A DNA stretch of 64,000 bases from Micavibrio sp. UBA6212 (GTDB lineage: Bacteria > Pseudomonadota > Alphaproteobacteria > Micavibrionales > Micavibrionaceae), in NCBI GenBank assembly GCA_002421905.1, contig DISK01000006.1:241021-305020 (forward strand), read 5' to 3'. Shown here in pieces: positions 27,422 through 37,600 of this stretch. Within the stretch, counting starts at the first letter, position 1; every line of letters starts with the position of its first letter. The position numbers and the translations under genes are program-made. The notes beneath the pieces were generated by a model. The model was not told the origin of the DNA. It searched no databases and saw nothing but the letters and a program-made list of their open reading frames with translations.

Positions 27422-28513
27422 ATGACATCCCGTGTTCTCATCATCGGTGGCTACGGTAACTTCGGAAGCCTGATATCCCGTCGATTGGTGCGGGAAGAAA
27501 ATATCCATCTTATTATCGCAGGACGATCGGCAGAAAAGGCAAAAGAACTTGCAATAGAACTAGGGATGGAATGGGCTGTCCTTGATATCAACATGCCTAT
27601 TGATAAAGAGTTGGAGAGATTAAATCCCGACATCGTTATCCATACCTCCGGGCCATTTCAGGGGCAGGGATATGAAGTTGCAAAAGCTTGTATCCGTCAT
27701 AAATGCCACTACATAGACCTTGCCGATGGACGGGAATTTGTCAAAAACATCCAGAATCTTGATGACGCAGCAAAGGAAGCGGGGGTGCTGGTCGTTAGTG
27801 GTGCAAGCTCTGTCCCCTGCCTGACATCAGCTATTATCGATCACCACAAGGCCGATTTTCAAAAACTGGAAGAACTGGATTATGCCATTACAACGGCACA
27901 AAGAACAAATCCTGGAATTGCAACTACTGCAGCAATTCTTGGCTATGCCGGAAAGCCGTTTGTGACTGTAATTGATGGGCGGAAACAAAATATTTTTGGT
28001 TGGCAGGATATGTCGGCTCACAAATATCCTGAATTGGGATGGCGACTTTTGGGAAATTGTGATGTACCCGATCTGGAACTGTTCCCCGAACGGTACCCTG
28101 ATCTTAAAACCATAAGGTTTCGAGCAGGACTCGAGGTTCCCCTTCTTCATATAGGGTTATGGAGCTTATCATGGCTCACAAGATGGGGAGTGATCAGTAA
28201 CTTGCGCCCTATGGCGGGGCTTTTCTCGAAAATTGCAAAGATATTCGATGTTTTTGGGTCAAACCGGAGCGGCTTTCATATGACGATGAAAGGTATCGGG
28301 GCAGATGGAAAAACCAAAATTGTAACCGTTTGCATTCTGACCAATTCAGGCCATGGGCCGAACATTCCCTGTATTCCTTCGGAGATTCTGGCTATGGAAC
28401 TTTCCAGAGGGACGATGAACAAAACCGGAGCTATGGCATGCGTTGACCTTATACCCCTCTCTGCCTATCTGGATGCGATGCGCGCATATGATATTTCTTG
28501 GACTATAGAGTAG
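27422..28513 (+). CDS. Saccharopine dehydrogenase-like NAD(P)-binding protein
   Basis: A 363-residue protein with an N-terminal Rossmann fold (GGYGNFGSLISRRL, residues ~8-21) and the family segments 'HTSGPFQGQGYEVAKACI' and 'CHYIDLADGREF'. This group is unlike true lysine-pathway enzymes and is usually annotated only as saccharopine dehydrogenase NADP-binding domain protein. It ends the DUF2269-DUF4166 operon (18-base gap) and is followed by a strong terminator. The constant pairing suggests a small redox or lipid-related pathway; the substrate is unknown. Confidence 0.87.
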   Translation: MTSRVLIIGGYGNFGSLISRRLVREENIHLIIAGRSAEKAKELAIELGMEWAVLDINMPIDKELERLNPDIVIHTSGPFQGQGYEVAKACIRHKCHYIDLADGREFVKNIQNLDDAAKEAGVLVVSGASSVPCLTSAIIDHHKADFQKLEELDYAITTAQRTNPGIATTAAILGYAGKPFVTVIDGRKQNIFGWQDMSAHKYPELGWRLLGNCDVPDLELFPERYPDLKTIRFRAGLEVPLLHIGLWSLSWLTRWGVISNLRPMAGLFSKIAKIFDVFGSNRSGFHMTMKGIGADGKTKIVTVCILTNSGHGPNIPCIPSEILAMELSRGTMNKTGAMACVDLIPLSAYLDAMRAYDISWTIE

Positions 28514-28552
28514 GACGCGAAAATGATTATCGAAGGTTGTGTTGCTCTTGAC

Positions 28553-28584
28553 AGCTCTATTCTGAAACGAATAGAGTTTTTTTT
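28553..28584 (+). terminator. Rho-independent terminator
   Basis: 8-bp perfect stem CTCTATTC / GAATAGAG (10 bp counting a wobble and an A-T pair) with loop TGAAAC, followed by eight T. It ends the DUF2269-DUF4166-dehydrogenase transcript. Confidence 0.92.
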
Positions 28585-28716
28585 GTATTTAATTTGAGTG
28601 GGGTTTTGGGACAACGCGGGGCACTGTTTTGTTTGCTGGATGGGGATGATGCTTCCCACATTGTTTTTAACACGTTTCCTTATTCGGGCGGCGTAAGCTT
28701 GAATTTATAAATGCCT

Positions 28717-31230
28717 CTATTCGTCCTGAAGATATCCACGAACAGGACTTTTAAGAATTGAATGCAGGATTGCAATGCCTGCAATAAATATTACAGCAAA
28801 CCCACCTGAAACAATCAGCGCGGCAGTTGCCGGATAAAATGTCCAGCCAAGATCCATCAATGGCCCCATAATTCCCCAGCTGATAGCCAGCCCCAGTCCC
28901 CCGGCCAGTCCGGCGGCAATAATCCCGAGAGATGCAAACTCCAGACAAAGCCCCTTGAGTAACAAGGATTGTGGAGCCCCCATAACCTTGAGAATAACAG
29001 CATCATAAGCGCGTTGGGAACGTGTTGCGGTCAATGCCCCCGCCAATACGAATATTCCGGTGACAAGGGCAAGAATAGCCATGATGCGCACCGCCATGAC
29101 CATCTGCCCCAGAATGTCCTGAATGGATTTGACAGCTTCTGACACACGCACCATTGAAATATTCGGAAATTCCTTGCTGATGGCACGTTGTAAATCGGCC
29201 TCGGAGTCAGGCGGTGCAATCACAGTCGCCAACCAGTTATGCGGCGCAGATTCCAATGTTCCCGGTGCGAATGTAATCGCAAAATTAATTGTAAAACTTG
29301 TCCAATTGACTTCCCGCACATTTGCAATTGTGGCCGCAATATCGCGTCCCAATATCGTTACTGTGATAGTGTCCCCCGGCTTTACGCCAAAACCCCGTTC
29401 CACATCATCGACAACAGAAACCAGTGGCGGCCCCTTATAATCCGCAGGCCACCATGCACCGGAGGTCACTTCGCTATGCGCTGGTTGGTTGGCCATGTAG
29501 GTAAACCCACGATCATTTTGTAACAACCAGCGTTCCCGATTATCCTTCAAAGCCTGTTCCGCCGGAATACCGTTGACAGATTTTATTCGCCCGCGAAGGT
29601 TCGGCGTCATGATCAGGTTACGGGCATCGGGCCATTCGCTTAATTGTTTTATAAAATTATCTTTCTGGTGGGGTTGGATATCCAGAAAGAAAAAAGATGG
29701 AGCATCGCTCGGCATGTTTTCAGTCAATATGCCGCGCATATTTCTGTCAACCAAGGTAACGGAAGCCAGAACAGTTAGTCCGATCCCGATTGATATAAGC
29801 GTCAGAACCGTTGCATTGCGTGGCCCCCCAAGATTTGTCAACGCAAGACGAGTCATCAAAGATGCAGAACTTGCGTGACGGGCTGCCAGAATTCGGACAA
29901 GATGCCCGATCCCCGCATACACCAGAAAGCAAATAAATGCCCCCATAATGAAAGACAGAGCAAATAATCGGTCTGTCGCCATTGTAAAAATAAAGACGGA
30001 CAACGCGACCGCGACTCCTGCCAGCAGGATCAGAATATCTGTGGAGGGGCGTTGCCCGACATCTACCGCCCCGTGCCGGAACAAAACAAGAGGAGAGGTT
30101 CGTTCGGCTTGCCCGAACGGCCATAATGAGAACAGGCACATGGTCAATATCCCGAAGACTGCAGGAACGCCAATTGCTTCGACGGAATAAATAATATCGA
30201 CCGGAAATGGTAACATATCGCGCACAAGGTTGAAACCAACCCATGTCAATCCTGTGCCAATCACAAGTCCTATGCATGTTCCAATGCAAGTCAGGATGGC
30301 AATCTGCCATCCGTAAATACCACGCAATATGGGCTGTGGTGTTCCAATCATTTTATAAATAGCAATTGATGTCAGGCGGGTTTCGAAATAGGCCTTTAAC
30401 CCGTTTGCAATGCCTATTCCGCCAATCAATAAGGCAGATAACCCCACCAATGTCAGGAATTGGAGCGTGTTATTCACAAAACGCTGGATTTGTGGCGAGG
30501 CATTATCATGGGTTGTAAGCCGCCAACTGGACTGGGGAAAGGCTGCCTTGAACTCATCGGCGAGAGGTTCTTTCATTTCCGGCCATTTAACACGCAAATC
30601 ATAGCTGATCAGGCTTTCTGGGGTCGAAAGACCTGACCGCAGAAAATCTTTCCATGATATAATAACGCGTGGAGCCAGACCAAAACGTCCGGAACCTGCG
30701 CGATCCGGCTCATTGGCAATCCAGCCTGAAACATGGAGTTTCAGCGTTCCTAATTGGAGCATCCCTGTTTCATTGAGATTAAGCCGTCCCCGCAATGATG
30801 GTTCCAGAATAATGCCGTTTGCCGTACTGCCAGAAAAAGAGTTCCCGGAGGTCAGAGTGAATGATCCATACAAAGGGTAAAGGTCATCTACGACTTTTAA
30901 TTCCACTAGTGCGGAATCCCCTGTTACAGGGTTAATCAACATCGGGCGCATTTCTGCTGTCTCTGATATAACCGCACCTCTATCCCTTAGCCAATCGCGT
31001 TCTTTCTCGCCTACTGGGCTATATATCTGTCTGACAACCCAGTCAGCGCCAAGGATTGTCCTGCTGTTCTTCTGGATACTTCCGAGGACGCTACCCGCGG
31101 TAATATGAACAGTTGTGATAGCGGCAAGTCCGATGACAAGACACACCAGAACCAGTGAGAAAGACGACCAAGCCCCCCGGATATCCCGCAGAGCCCATTT
31201 CAAAGCCAGAAGGGAATCGGCGAAGGTCAT
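28717..31230 (-). CDS. ybbP: FtsX-like ABC transporter permease (YbbP type)
   Basis: About 837 residues from ATG 31230, which overlaps the ATPase stop (ATGA); the open frame's 12 extra residues are unlikely. There is one N-terminal helix, a large periplasmic (MacB-like) domain, a block of helices, a second periplasmic domain and a final set of FtsX-type helices, about ten in all. In E. coli, ybbP lies with ybbA next to tesA; the same trio is here. Suggested roles are export or extraction of hydrophobic substances; no substrate is proven. Confidence 0.92.
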   Translation of the reverse strand: MTFADSLLALKWALRDIRGAWSSFSLVLVCLVIGLAAITTVHITAGSVLGSIQKNSRTILGADWVVRQIYSPVGEKERDWLRDRGAVISETAEMRPMLINPVTGDSALVELKVVDDLYPLYGSFTLTSGNSFSGSTANGIILEPSLRGRLNLNETGMLQLGTLKLHVSGWIANEPDRAGSGRFGLAPRVIISWKDFLRSGLSTPESLISYDLRVKWPEMKEPLADEFKAAFPQSSWRLTTHDNASPQIQRFVNNTLQFLTLVGLSALLIGGIGIANGLKAYFETRLTSIAIYKMIGTPQPILRGIYGWQIAILTCIGTCIGLVIGTGLTWVGFNLVRDMLPFPVDIIYSVEAIGVPAVFGILTMCLFSLWPFGQAERTSPLVLFRHGAVDVGQRPSTDILILLAGVAVALSVFIFTMATDRLFALSFIMGAFICFLVYAGIGHLVRILAARHASSASLMTRLALTNLGGPRNATVLTLISIGIGLTVLASVTLVDRNMRGILTENMPSDAPSFFFLDIQPHQKDNFIKQLSEWPDARNLIMTPNLRGRIKSVNGIPAEQALKDNRERWLLQNDRGFTYMANQPAHSEVTSGAWWPADYKGPPLVSVVDDVERGFGVKPGDTITVTILGRDIAATIANVREVNWTSFTINFAITFAPGTLESAPHNWLATVIAPPDSEADLQRAISKEFPNISMVRVSEAVKSIQDILGQMVMAVRIMAILALVTGIFVLAGALTATRSQRAYDAVILKVMGAPQSLLLKGLCLEFASLGIIAAGLAGGLGLAISWGIMGPLMDLGWTFYPATAALIVSGGFAVIFIAGIAILHSILKSPVRGYLQDE

Positions 31231-31919
31231 ACTGTTTTCCCTGTCCCTGTAATATCTTTGATACATCCATCAAGTATATGAACCTGCATATCGCATCGCG
31301 CAGCCAATACGGGGTCATGCGTAATAAGCAGAAGTGTTGTTCCGTGATGTCGGACCTGATTTTCTAAAAGCTCCATAACATGGTGACCATTTTCCTGATC
31401 CAGATTTCCTGTTGGTTCATCTGCCAGTAGAAGTGGTGGAGTTCCTACAATCGCACGTCCCAAGGCTACACGTTGTTGTTCGCCCCCAGATAAAGCTCCT
31501 GGAAGGTGATCCAGCCGGTGTCCTAGCCCCAAATGATGCAGTGTCTCCCGCGCCTTATCAAAAGCATCCTTGTCACCACGCAATTCCAAAGATATTGCAA
31601 CATTTTCAAGGGCGGTCTGAGATGGAAGAAGATGAAAATTCTGGAAGATGATCCCTGCATTTTTCTGGCGCCATGAGGTCATGGCCTTCTCATCCCCGAG
31701 CGGAAGTTTTGTGCCATCAAACGCTATATGTCCGGACGACACAGGGATCAATCCGGAGCACGCCATTAACAGGGTAGTTTTCCCCGAACCAGAAGGGCCT
31801 ACAATCGCCACCATCTTCCCTTGCGGGATGCCAAGGCTAATTCGGTCAAGGATAGAAATTTTTTGCCCATTGTTTGTAAGGGAAACTGATATAGATTCTA
31901 ATTGAAGGAGATTTTGCAT
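31227..31919 (-). CDS. ybbA: ABC transporter ATPase (YbbA/LolD type)
   Basis: A 230-residue ATPase with Walker A GPSGSGKT (~residue 40), signature LSGGEQQR, Walker B LLLADEPTGNLD and a switch histidine in LLITHD. It matches the MacB/LolD/FtsE-like group that pairs with FtsX-like permeases. It is translationally coupled to the permease. Its start codon overlaps on the opposite strand with the longest possible start of the TesA-like gene, so the divergent promoters must lie inside the first ~120 bases of that frame or in the ATPase leader. Confidence 0.93.
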   Translation of the reverse strand: MQNLLQLESISVSLTNNGQKISILDRISLGIPQGKMVAIVGPSGSGKTTLLMACSGLIPVSSGHIAFDGTKLPLGDEKAMTSWRQKNAGIIFQNFHLLPSQTALENVAISLELRGDKDAFDKARETLHHLGLGHRLDHLPGALSGGEQQRVALGRAIVGTPPLLLADEPTGNLDQENGHHVMELLENQVRHHGTTLLLITHDPVLAARCDMQVHILDGCIKDITGTGKTV

Positions 31920-32661
31920 GAAACAGCCTGTTTTTGTACCTGTCTATACTCGCGCGGCGCGTGCGCAAATATACATCCATGACATAGATCAAACTAGGTT
32001 AAAATCAACAGAAAGGATATTATGGGGAACCATTTTTATGGCTGCCCTCCTTATATCCTTCTTCCTTATGGGGCTTAACCCTGCCCATGCTGCTAGCAAA
32101 CGGGTTGTTGTTCTGGGGGACAGCCTGACATCCGGATATGGTCTGGAAGGGGGGCAAGCCTTTCCGGAACAGTTGCAAATCGCTTTACAAGAAGATGGAC
32201 TGGATGTTCAGGTTGATAATGCCGGTGTTTCGGGTGACACAACCGCGGGCGGGTTATCTCGTCTGGAGTGGGCTTTGGAGGGAGATCAAAATCCTGACCT
32301 CGTTATTGTGGCTTTGGGAGCGAATGATATGTTACGCGGCCTTCCTGTTGACTCTACCAAAAAGAATCTGGCCAGTATTCTGGAACAGCTCCGCCAGAAG
32401 AATATCCCCACTCTTCTTGCAGGGATGCGTGCCCCAGCCCAATATTCCATTCTTTTTCGCGGAAATTTCAATAAAATATATACAAATCTAGCCAAAGAAT
32501 ATGATGTGAGCCTCTACCCATTCTTTCTGGAAGGAGTAGCCCTGTCACCTGAAATGAATCAAGCCGATGGGATGCATCCCAACCAGAAGGGGGTCGCTGT
32601 TATGGTTGAAAATATCGCGCCGCTTGTTAAAGAACTGTTGGGCCCTGCCCATAAAAAGTGA
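31918..32661 (+). CDS. tesA: TesA-like SGNH esterase/lysophospholipase
   Basis: SGNH hydrolase with block I G-D-S69-L (numbered from 31918), block III GANDML and block V DGMHP carrying the catalytic Asp and His. A hydrophobic signal segment (MAALLISFFLMGLNPAHA) indicates export to the periplasm. The start is uncertain: ATG 31918 has a good GAAGGAG ribosome site but overlaps the divergent ATPase start and gives a 31-residue leader before the hydrophobic part, while ATG 32038 gives a short signal peptide without positive charge. Like E. coli TesA it is divergent from ybbA-ybbP. Expected activity is hydrolysis of acyl esters and thioesters or lysophospholipids. Confidence 0.9.
   Translation: MKQPVFVPVYTRAARAQIYIHDIDQTRLKSTERILWGTIFMAALLISFFLMGLNPAHAASKRVVVLGDSLTSGYGLEGGQAFPEQLQIALQEDGLDVQVDNAGVSGDTTAGGLSRLEWALEGDQNPDLVIVALGANDMLRGLPVDSTKKNLASILEQLRQKNIPTLLAGMRAPAQYSILFRGNFNKIYTNLAKEYDVSLYPFFLEGVALSPEMNQADGMHPNQKGVAVMVENIAPLVKELLGPAHKK
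31979..31992. promoter_or_regulatory. Possible FNR/FixK-like site near tesA
   Basis: ATGA-N6-TCAA matches 7 of 8 bases of the TTGA-N6-TCAA box of FNR/FixK-type regulators. It would lie in the tesA-ybbA promoter region only if tesA starts at 32038. Weak support; a single near-match may be chance. Confidence 0.25.
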
Positions 32662-32741
32662 ATAGACAAAAAAATGGCCAGCACCGTTGTATGGAGGTAT
32701 TAATAGCTGTGTGAAGAGCTGTCGCCTTAGAGCAAAGTATT

Positions 32742-34469
32742 TTAGAACTTATATCCGACTTGAAATCCGACTCTGGGGCCTTTTTGTGAACCGCCGTAAA
32801 GGGGAGTGTCTGATTTTTTGGTCAAGGGCAGAGCTGCCTGAAGAGAGCCAGTTAGGCCGCTGACATGCTCAAAACGAACACCTAGACCAGCTGAGCTGCC
32901 TGATATGCTCTCTATTTGCCCATCATTATGATTCCAGACTTTTCCGATATCATAGTAGGCATAAGGCTGAACTTGAAAATACCCTAATTCAGGTGTGCCG
33001 TTATATTGGAGCTCAGCACTGGCAGCAATGCCATCGTCTCCTGTGATTTCAGACGAGTCGTAAGCACGTCCCATATCGGAACCACCAAACCCGAATTCTT
33101 CGGAAGAATATAAGGAACCGGATGATTTCTGTCCTCTCACGACAGCGCTGACAGCTATATCATGGGGAAAAGCCTGATATCGAATATATTCGGCTTCCAG
33201 CTTGGTAAAATCAGGTTTGGCGCCGTCACGAGAGAGATTCAAATCACTTTCTTTGCTGGCGCTTAAAGCTTTAAGGCCTCGGCTGACTATGACAGAGCCT
33301 CTGTTATAGGCACCGGTCCTGTCATAAGTGTCGTACGTCGACGATAATCTGACGGCACGAACTTTGTCTGCGCTAAGCTCGGTTGTATCAAGAATTGTAC
33401 TTTTGGAGTTTCGTCCATCTATTCCTATAGAGGCCGACCAGTTCTCCAAACGTTGGCGAATAATCTTATGTGTAACAGTCACACCCATATCGACGGATTT
33501 GCTCTCGATTTCCTGAGGGGCAAGTGTAAAACCCGGATTTGCCTTGGTATAGCCGGCAGAAACAGTGACGCTTGTATCTGCGGTCAAAGGCAAGGTATGC
33601 GAGGCATTGACAGCCTTCATTTCATCTGCAGGAGCTGTTGATCTGATCGAAACAAATGTTTTGTGCAAGGGGATCAAGCTGCCCTGCCAATAAGCCAATG
33701 CTTCAGTCGGGCCCAGATATTGAGATCCTAAATTGTTAATGCCTACGAAGCCGCTGGAGGTTGGTGTATCATTTCTGGTGTAAACCAAGCGAACTCCACC
33801 ATCTTTCTGGTTGGATATAGGAGTGAGTGTTCCGCGAAGATTTTGTAGCCCCGCAAGATCCGTCAAGAGAAAGTGGTAATGCTCCAGATCTTTTGAAGAA
33901 ACAGGTCTGTGCGATAACAAATTTTCATTTAGATTTTTGATGACCGATTTATCCTGAAGTTTTTGTTCGATATCAATCTGCTTGATGTAGCCTTCAACCA
34001 CTTTGATAATAATTTGCCCGTCTTGTATCTCTTGAGCAGGGATAAAAGCACGAGAGAGGAAGTATCCGTCTTTTCTGTATTTATGGGTAATTTCATCAGA
34101 AATAAGCCATATTCTTTCCAGTGTCACTGATTGTCCCAAATCAGCCTTAAAAATTTCAGCAATCTGGCCTTCTGTGTAAACGCTAACGCCCTGCACCGAG
34201 ACTGATTTCAAAAGCAAGTTGATTTGGTCTGCGTTCTGCGGAGGTTGACTATAACGAATACCTTCAGGAATTTGTTGGCTCTCAGGAACAGGCTCGGGCT
34301 CGATTTTATATCTATCCAGTTGAAGGGGCTCAGTGCGGTCAATTTCTGCCGCACTGGGGATGGATTGAGCCTTTGCCGACGGAATGAGGCATCCTATGAC
34401 CAGAAGGGCTTGTAGGATCGTCAAGACAAAAGAAGAGTGTAAGAAATGGGTTTTGGCCTTGGTAATCAT
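32742..34469 (-). CDS. TpsB outer-membrane transporter (ShlB/FhaC/HecB family)
   Basis: A 575-residue protein with a signal peptide (cut after ...PSAKA, ~residue 34), two POTRA-like domains (~residues 85-240, including 'VSVQGVSVYTEGQIAEIF' and 'GYIKQIDIEQ') and a 16-strand beta-barrel ending in F ('GPRVGFQVGYKF'), as expected for an Omp85-superfamily two-partner secretion pore. The plug-helix region is Pro/Gln rich. It is divergent from the TpsA gene with a ~140-base gap, whereas most TPS loci are B-A operons. It should export the large TpsA to the surface. Confidence 0.92.
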   Translation of the reverse strand: MITKAKTHFLHSSFVLTILQALLVIGCLIPSAKAQSIPSAAEIDRTEPLQLDRYKIEPEPVPESQQIPEGIRYSQPPQNADQINLLLKSVSVQGVSVYTEGQIAEIFKADLGQSVTLERIWLISDEITHKYRKDGYFLSRAFIPAQEIQDGQIIIKVVEGYIKQIDIEQKLQDKSVIKNLNENLLSHRPVSSKDLEHYHFLLTDLAGLQNLRGTLTPISNQKDGGVRLVYTRNDTPTSSGFVGINNLGSQYLGPTEALAYWQGSLIPLHKTFVSIRSTAPADEMKAVNASHTLPLTADTSVTVSAGYTKANPGFTLAPQEIESKSVDMGVTVTHKIIRQRLENWSASIGIDGRNSKSTILDTTELSADKVRAVRLSSTYDTYDRTGAYNRGSVIVSRGLKALSASKESDLNLSRDGAKPDFTKLEAEYIRYQAFPHDIAVSAVVRGQKSSGSLYSSEEFGFGGSDMGRAYDSSEITGDDGIAASAELQYNGTPELGYFQVQPYAYYDIGKVWNHNDGQIESISGSSAGLGVRFEHVSGLTGSLQAALPLTKKSDTPLYGGSQKGPRVGFQVGYKF

Positions 34470-34609
34470 AGCACAGTCATAGCCTTAAATCATTAAAAGT
34501 GGCTTAACATACTGATTTTTGGCCTCTTCAATTTCATGATTCTTTAAGTAAAAATTAGATAAATTTTGGAATAATGGTGAATGAAATAATTTATGTGAGT
34601 TTGGGGTCA
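34470..34609. promoter_or_regulatory. Divergent promoter region of the TPS pair
   Basis: A 140-base AT-rich region between tpsB and tpsA that must hold both promoters. No clear -35/-10 pair, palindrome or leader hairpin could be picked out by eye. Confidence 0.4.
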
Positions 34610-37600
34610 ATGAAGAAACTGCTTTTACTTTCGACATCGCTTACGGCGTGCTCTTTTCTTGCATTTACATCGTCGATAGCTCTGGCCAATCCTGAAGGCG
34701 GAGTTGTGTCTGCGGGTACGGCAAGTATTGAGACCTCGGTTGGTCGTGTTGATGTACATCAAAGTTCAGATAAGGCTGTTATTGATTGGCGCAGCTTTAA
34801 TATTAACAACGGAGAAACAACCCAGTTTCATCAACCCGGATCATCATCATTGACTGTCAATCGTATTAATGATGCCAATCCTTCCCAAATTCTTGGGAAT
34901 TTGAAGGCCAACGGCAACATTGTTCTGATTAATCAAAGTGGAATTTCATTTGGCAAGGATGCTGTTGTCGATGTGGGTGGCTTGATTGCCACCACTTCGG
35001 AGATCGGCAACGGGGATGCAATGGTAGGTCATATGGCCTTTACTGCATCTGGAAATCCCGATGCAACGATCAGTAACGCAGGAAAGATTACGGCAAGGGA
35101 GGCTGGTCTTGTTGGGCTTGTCGCCCCGAATGTCGAAAATAGCGGCATAATCAATGCCCGTCTAGGGAAAATCCATCTGGGTTCGGGAGATCAATATACT
35201 CTTGATCTGTATGGTGATGGGGCAATCTCTATTCAGGCAAGTGACGCGTTACAAAACCAGATTGTCTCCAACACAGGAACGCTTGCCGCAGACGGTGGTG
35301 TCATACAGGTCACAGCTGCAACCGGCGCCAATCTGGTTAGCTCTCTGGTTCAGATAGATGGTGAGCTGTTAGCACCGTCTGTCAGCATGGGCGAGGGCGG
35401 AAAAATTATCATCTCGGGAAGTGATGCTACCAATGTCAGTTTGACGGGGACTCTCAATGCATCTGGAGTCCAAGGCGGGTCGATCAGTTTGAGCGGTCAT
35501 AATGTGATCCAGCAGGGGAAATTGCTGGCTAATGGCACCGCTGGTCAAGGTGGATCGGTTGATGTGCGGTTTAAGAATGCCTATCTCGACAGCGAATTAT
35601 CTCACGTAGAAGCCAAAGGCTCGACTGGCCAAGGTGGAGCAATTAGTGTCAAGGGAGATCAGGGTTCGAGAGCTTTTATTTCGGGACAATATAATGTCTC
35701 AAGCACAAATGATAAAGGGGGCAGTGTCAAGATCACGGCTGCAGATGGTGATCTCAAACTCTTTGGAGCTAAAGTAACGTCTGATGGAAAATTAGGCGGA
35801 GGATTAATTGAAATTGGTGGCGAGTTCCAAGGTGGAGGAACTCTTGAACATGCAAAAACCACATCGGTAAATTACTCGGCAACACTGAGTGCCGATGCAA
35901 CGGACACAGGCAAAGGCGGTGAGGTTATCGTCTGGTCTGATGAGGAAACTCTTTTTGGTGGAACAGTTCAGGCCAGAGGAGGTGTCAATGGTGGCGACGG
36001 CGGACAGATTGAAATTTCATCCAAAGACACCATGAAAATTGCTGGAAATGCCACCACCACAGCCGCAGCCCGTATGCATGGTTATGTTGCAGGAAATCTC
36101 CTCCTTGATCCTAAAAATATTACCATTGAAACAGGAGGCATTGCAGGAGGAATTTCTTACTTTGAATTCGTAGATCCGAATCCTGATGCAGGAAATTTCG
36201 GGACTGGGTTTATTGGCAGTGGTACCACTCTTCTTTCTAACGGAAACGTGGTTATCACTGATTATAATGATGATTTAATGGCTACAAATTCTGGGGCAGC
36301 CTATCTGTTTAATGGAAACACTGGTGGTCTTATTAGCACTCTAACAGGATCAAAAATAAATGACATGGTAGGTGTGAATGGAGCTACTGAGCTTTCAAAT
36401 GGAAATTATGTGATTCTAAGTGGAGACTGGGGTAATGGAGCTACACTTCAAGCCGGAGCAGTTACATGGGCTAGTGCAGCAACAGGGATCAATGGAATTG
36501 TAACATCTGCGAATTCTCTGGTTGGAAGTCATGCGGATGACGCTATTGGTGGATGGGGTATTTGGACGCTTGATAATGGAAATTATCTTGTTCGTGGTAC
36601 ACGCTGGAACAGTAGCAGAGGAGCTCTCACATGGGGAAATGGCCTGGGTGGCACAGTTGGCGTTGTGTCTTCTGCCAACTCTTTGGTGGGGAGTACTTCG
36701 AATGATATCGTCGGGGATAAGGTTGTTCTTTTGGAGAACGGTAATTATGTAGCAGTCAGCTCTAGGTGGGATAATGGAGCGATTGCAAATGTAGGGGCTG
36801 TGACATGGGGAAATGGTTTGACTGGGACAACGGGTGTTGTCACTGCGGCTAATTCTCTGATCGGATCAAGTGCCAATGATTATGTCGGTGGAGACCAATG
36901 GGGAAATATTCAAGTCATAGGTTTGGATAATGGCAACTATTTTGTAGGAAGTCCGTATTGGGATAACAGCTCTATGGCTGCAACAGATGCCGGAGCACTT
37001 ACCTGGGGCAATGGCTTGGGCGGAACTGTCGGAGCTATTTCCTCCGCTAATTCTCTTGTGGGAACCTCAAATACTGATCTCATTGGCTATATAGGTAGCG
37101 AGCTTGGTAATGCTATCGTAAGGCTAGTCAATGGGAACTACATTGCAGTTCAGAGTGGGTGGGATAATGGAGCTGCAACGGATGCCGGAGCAGTCACTTG
37201 GCTTGGAGATGCTTCATTCGCGATGACAGGAAATATTTCTGCTGCCAACTCTTTGGTGGGGAGTTCAGACAACGATATGTCTAATGTTGAGATTGCTACT
37301 CTTTCCAATGGAAATTATCTTGTTGTCACCCCAGATTGGGATAATGGAGCCGCGACGAATGCGGGAGCCATTACTTGGGCTAGCGGAGCAACAGGGATTA
37401 CAGGAGCCATATCGTCTGGAAATTCTCTGGTGGGGGGCTCTGCTGATGATCAGGTCGGATATGATTACATCGAACTGGCAAATGGGAATTATGTTGTTAT
37501 GAGCTCTGTTTGGGATAACGGGGCAATTGTTGATGCTGGAGCCGTCACTTGGGCAAGTGGGACAGCGGGTGTTACGGGAGTTGTGTCCTCTACAAATTCT

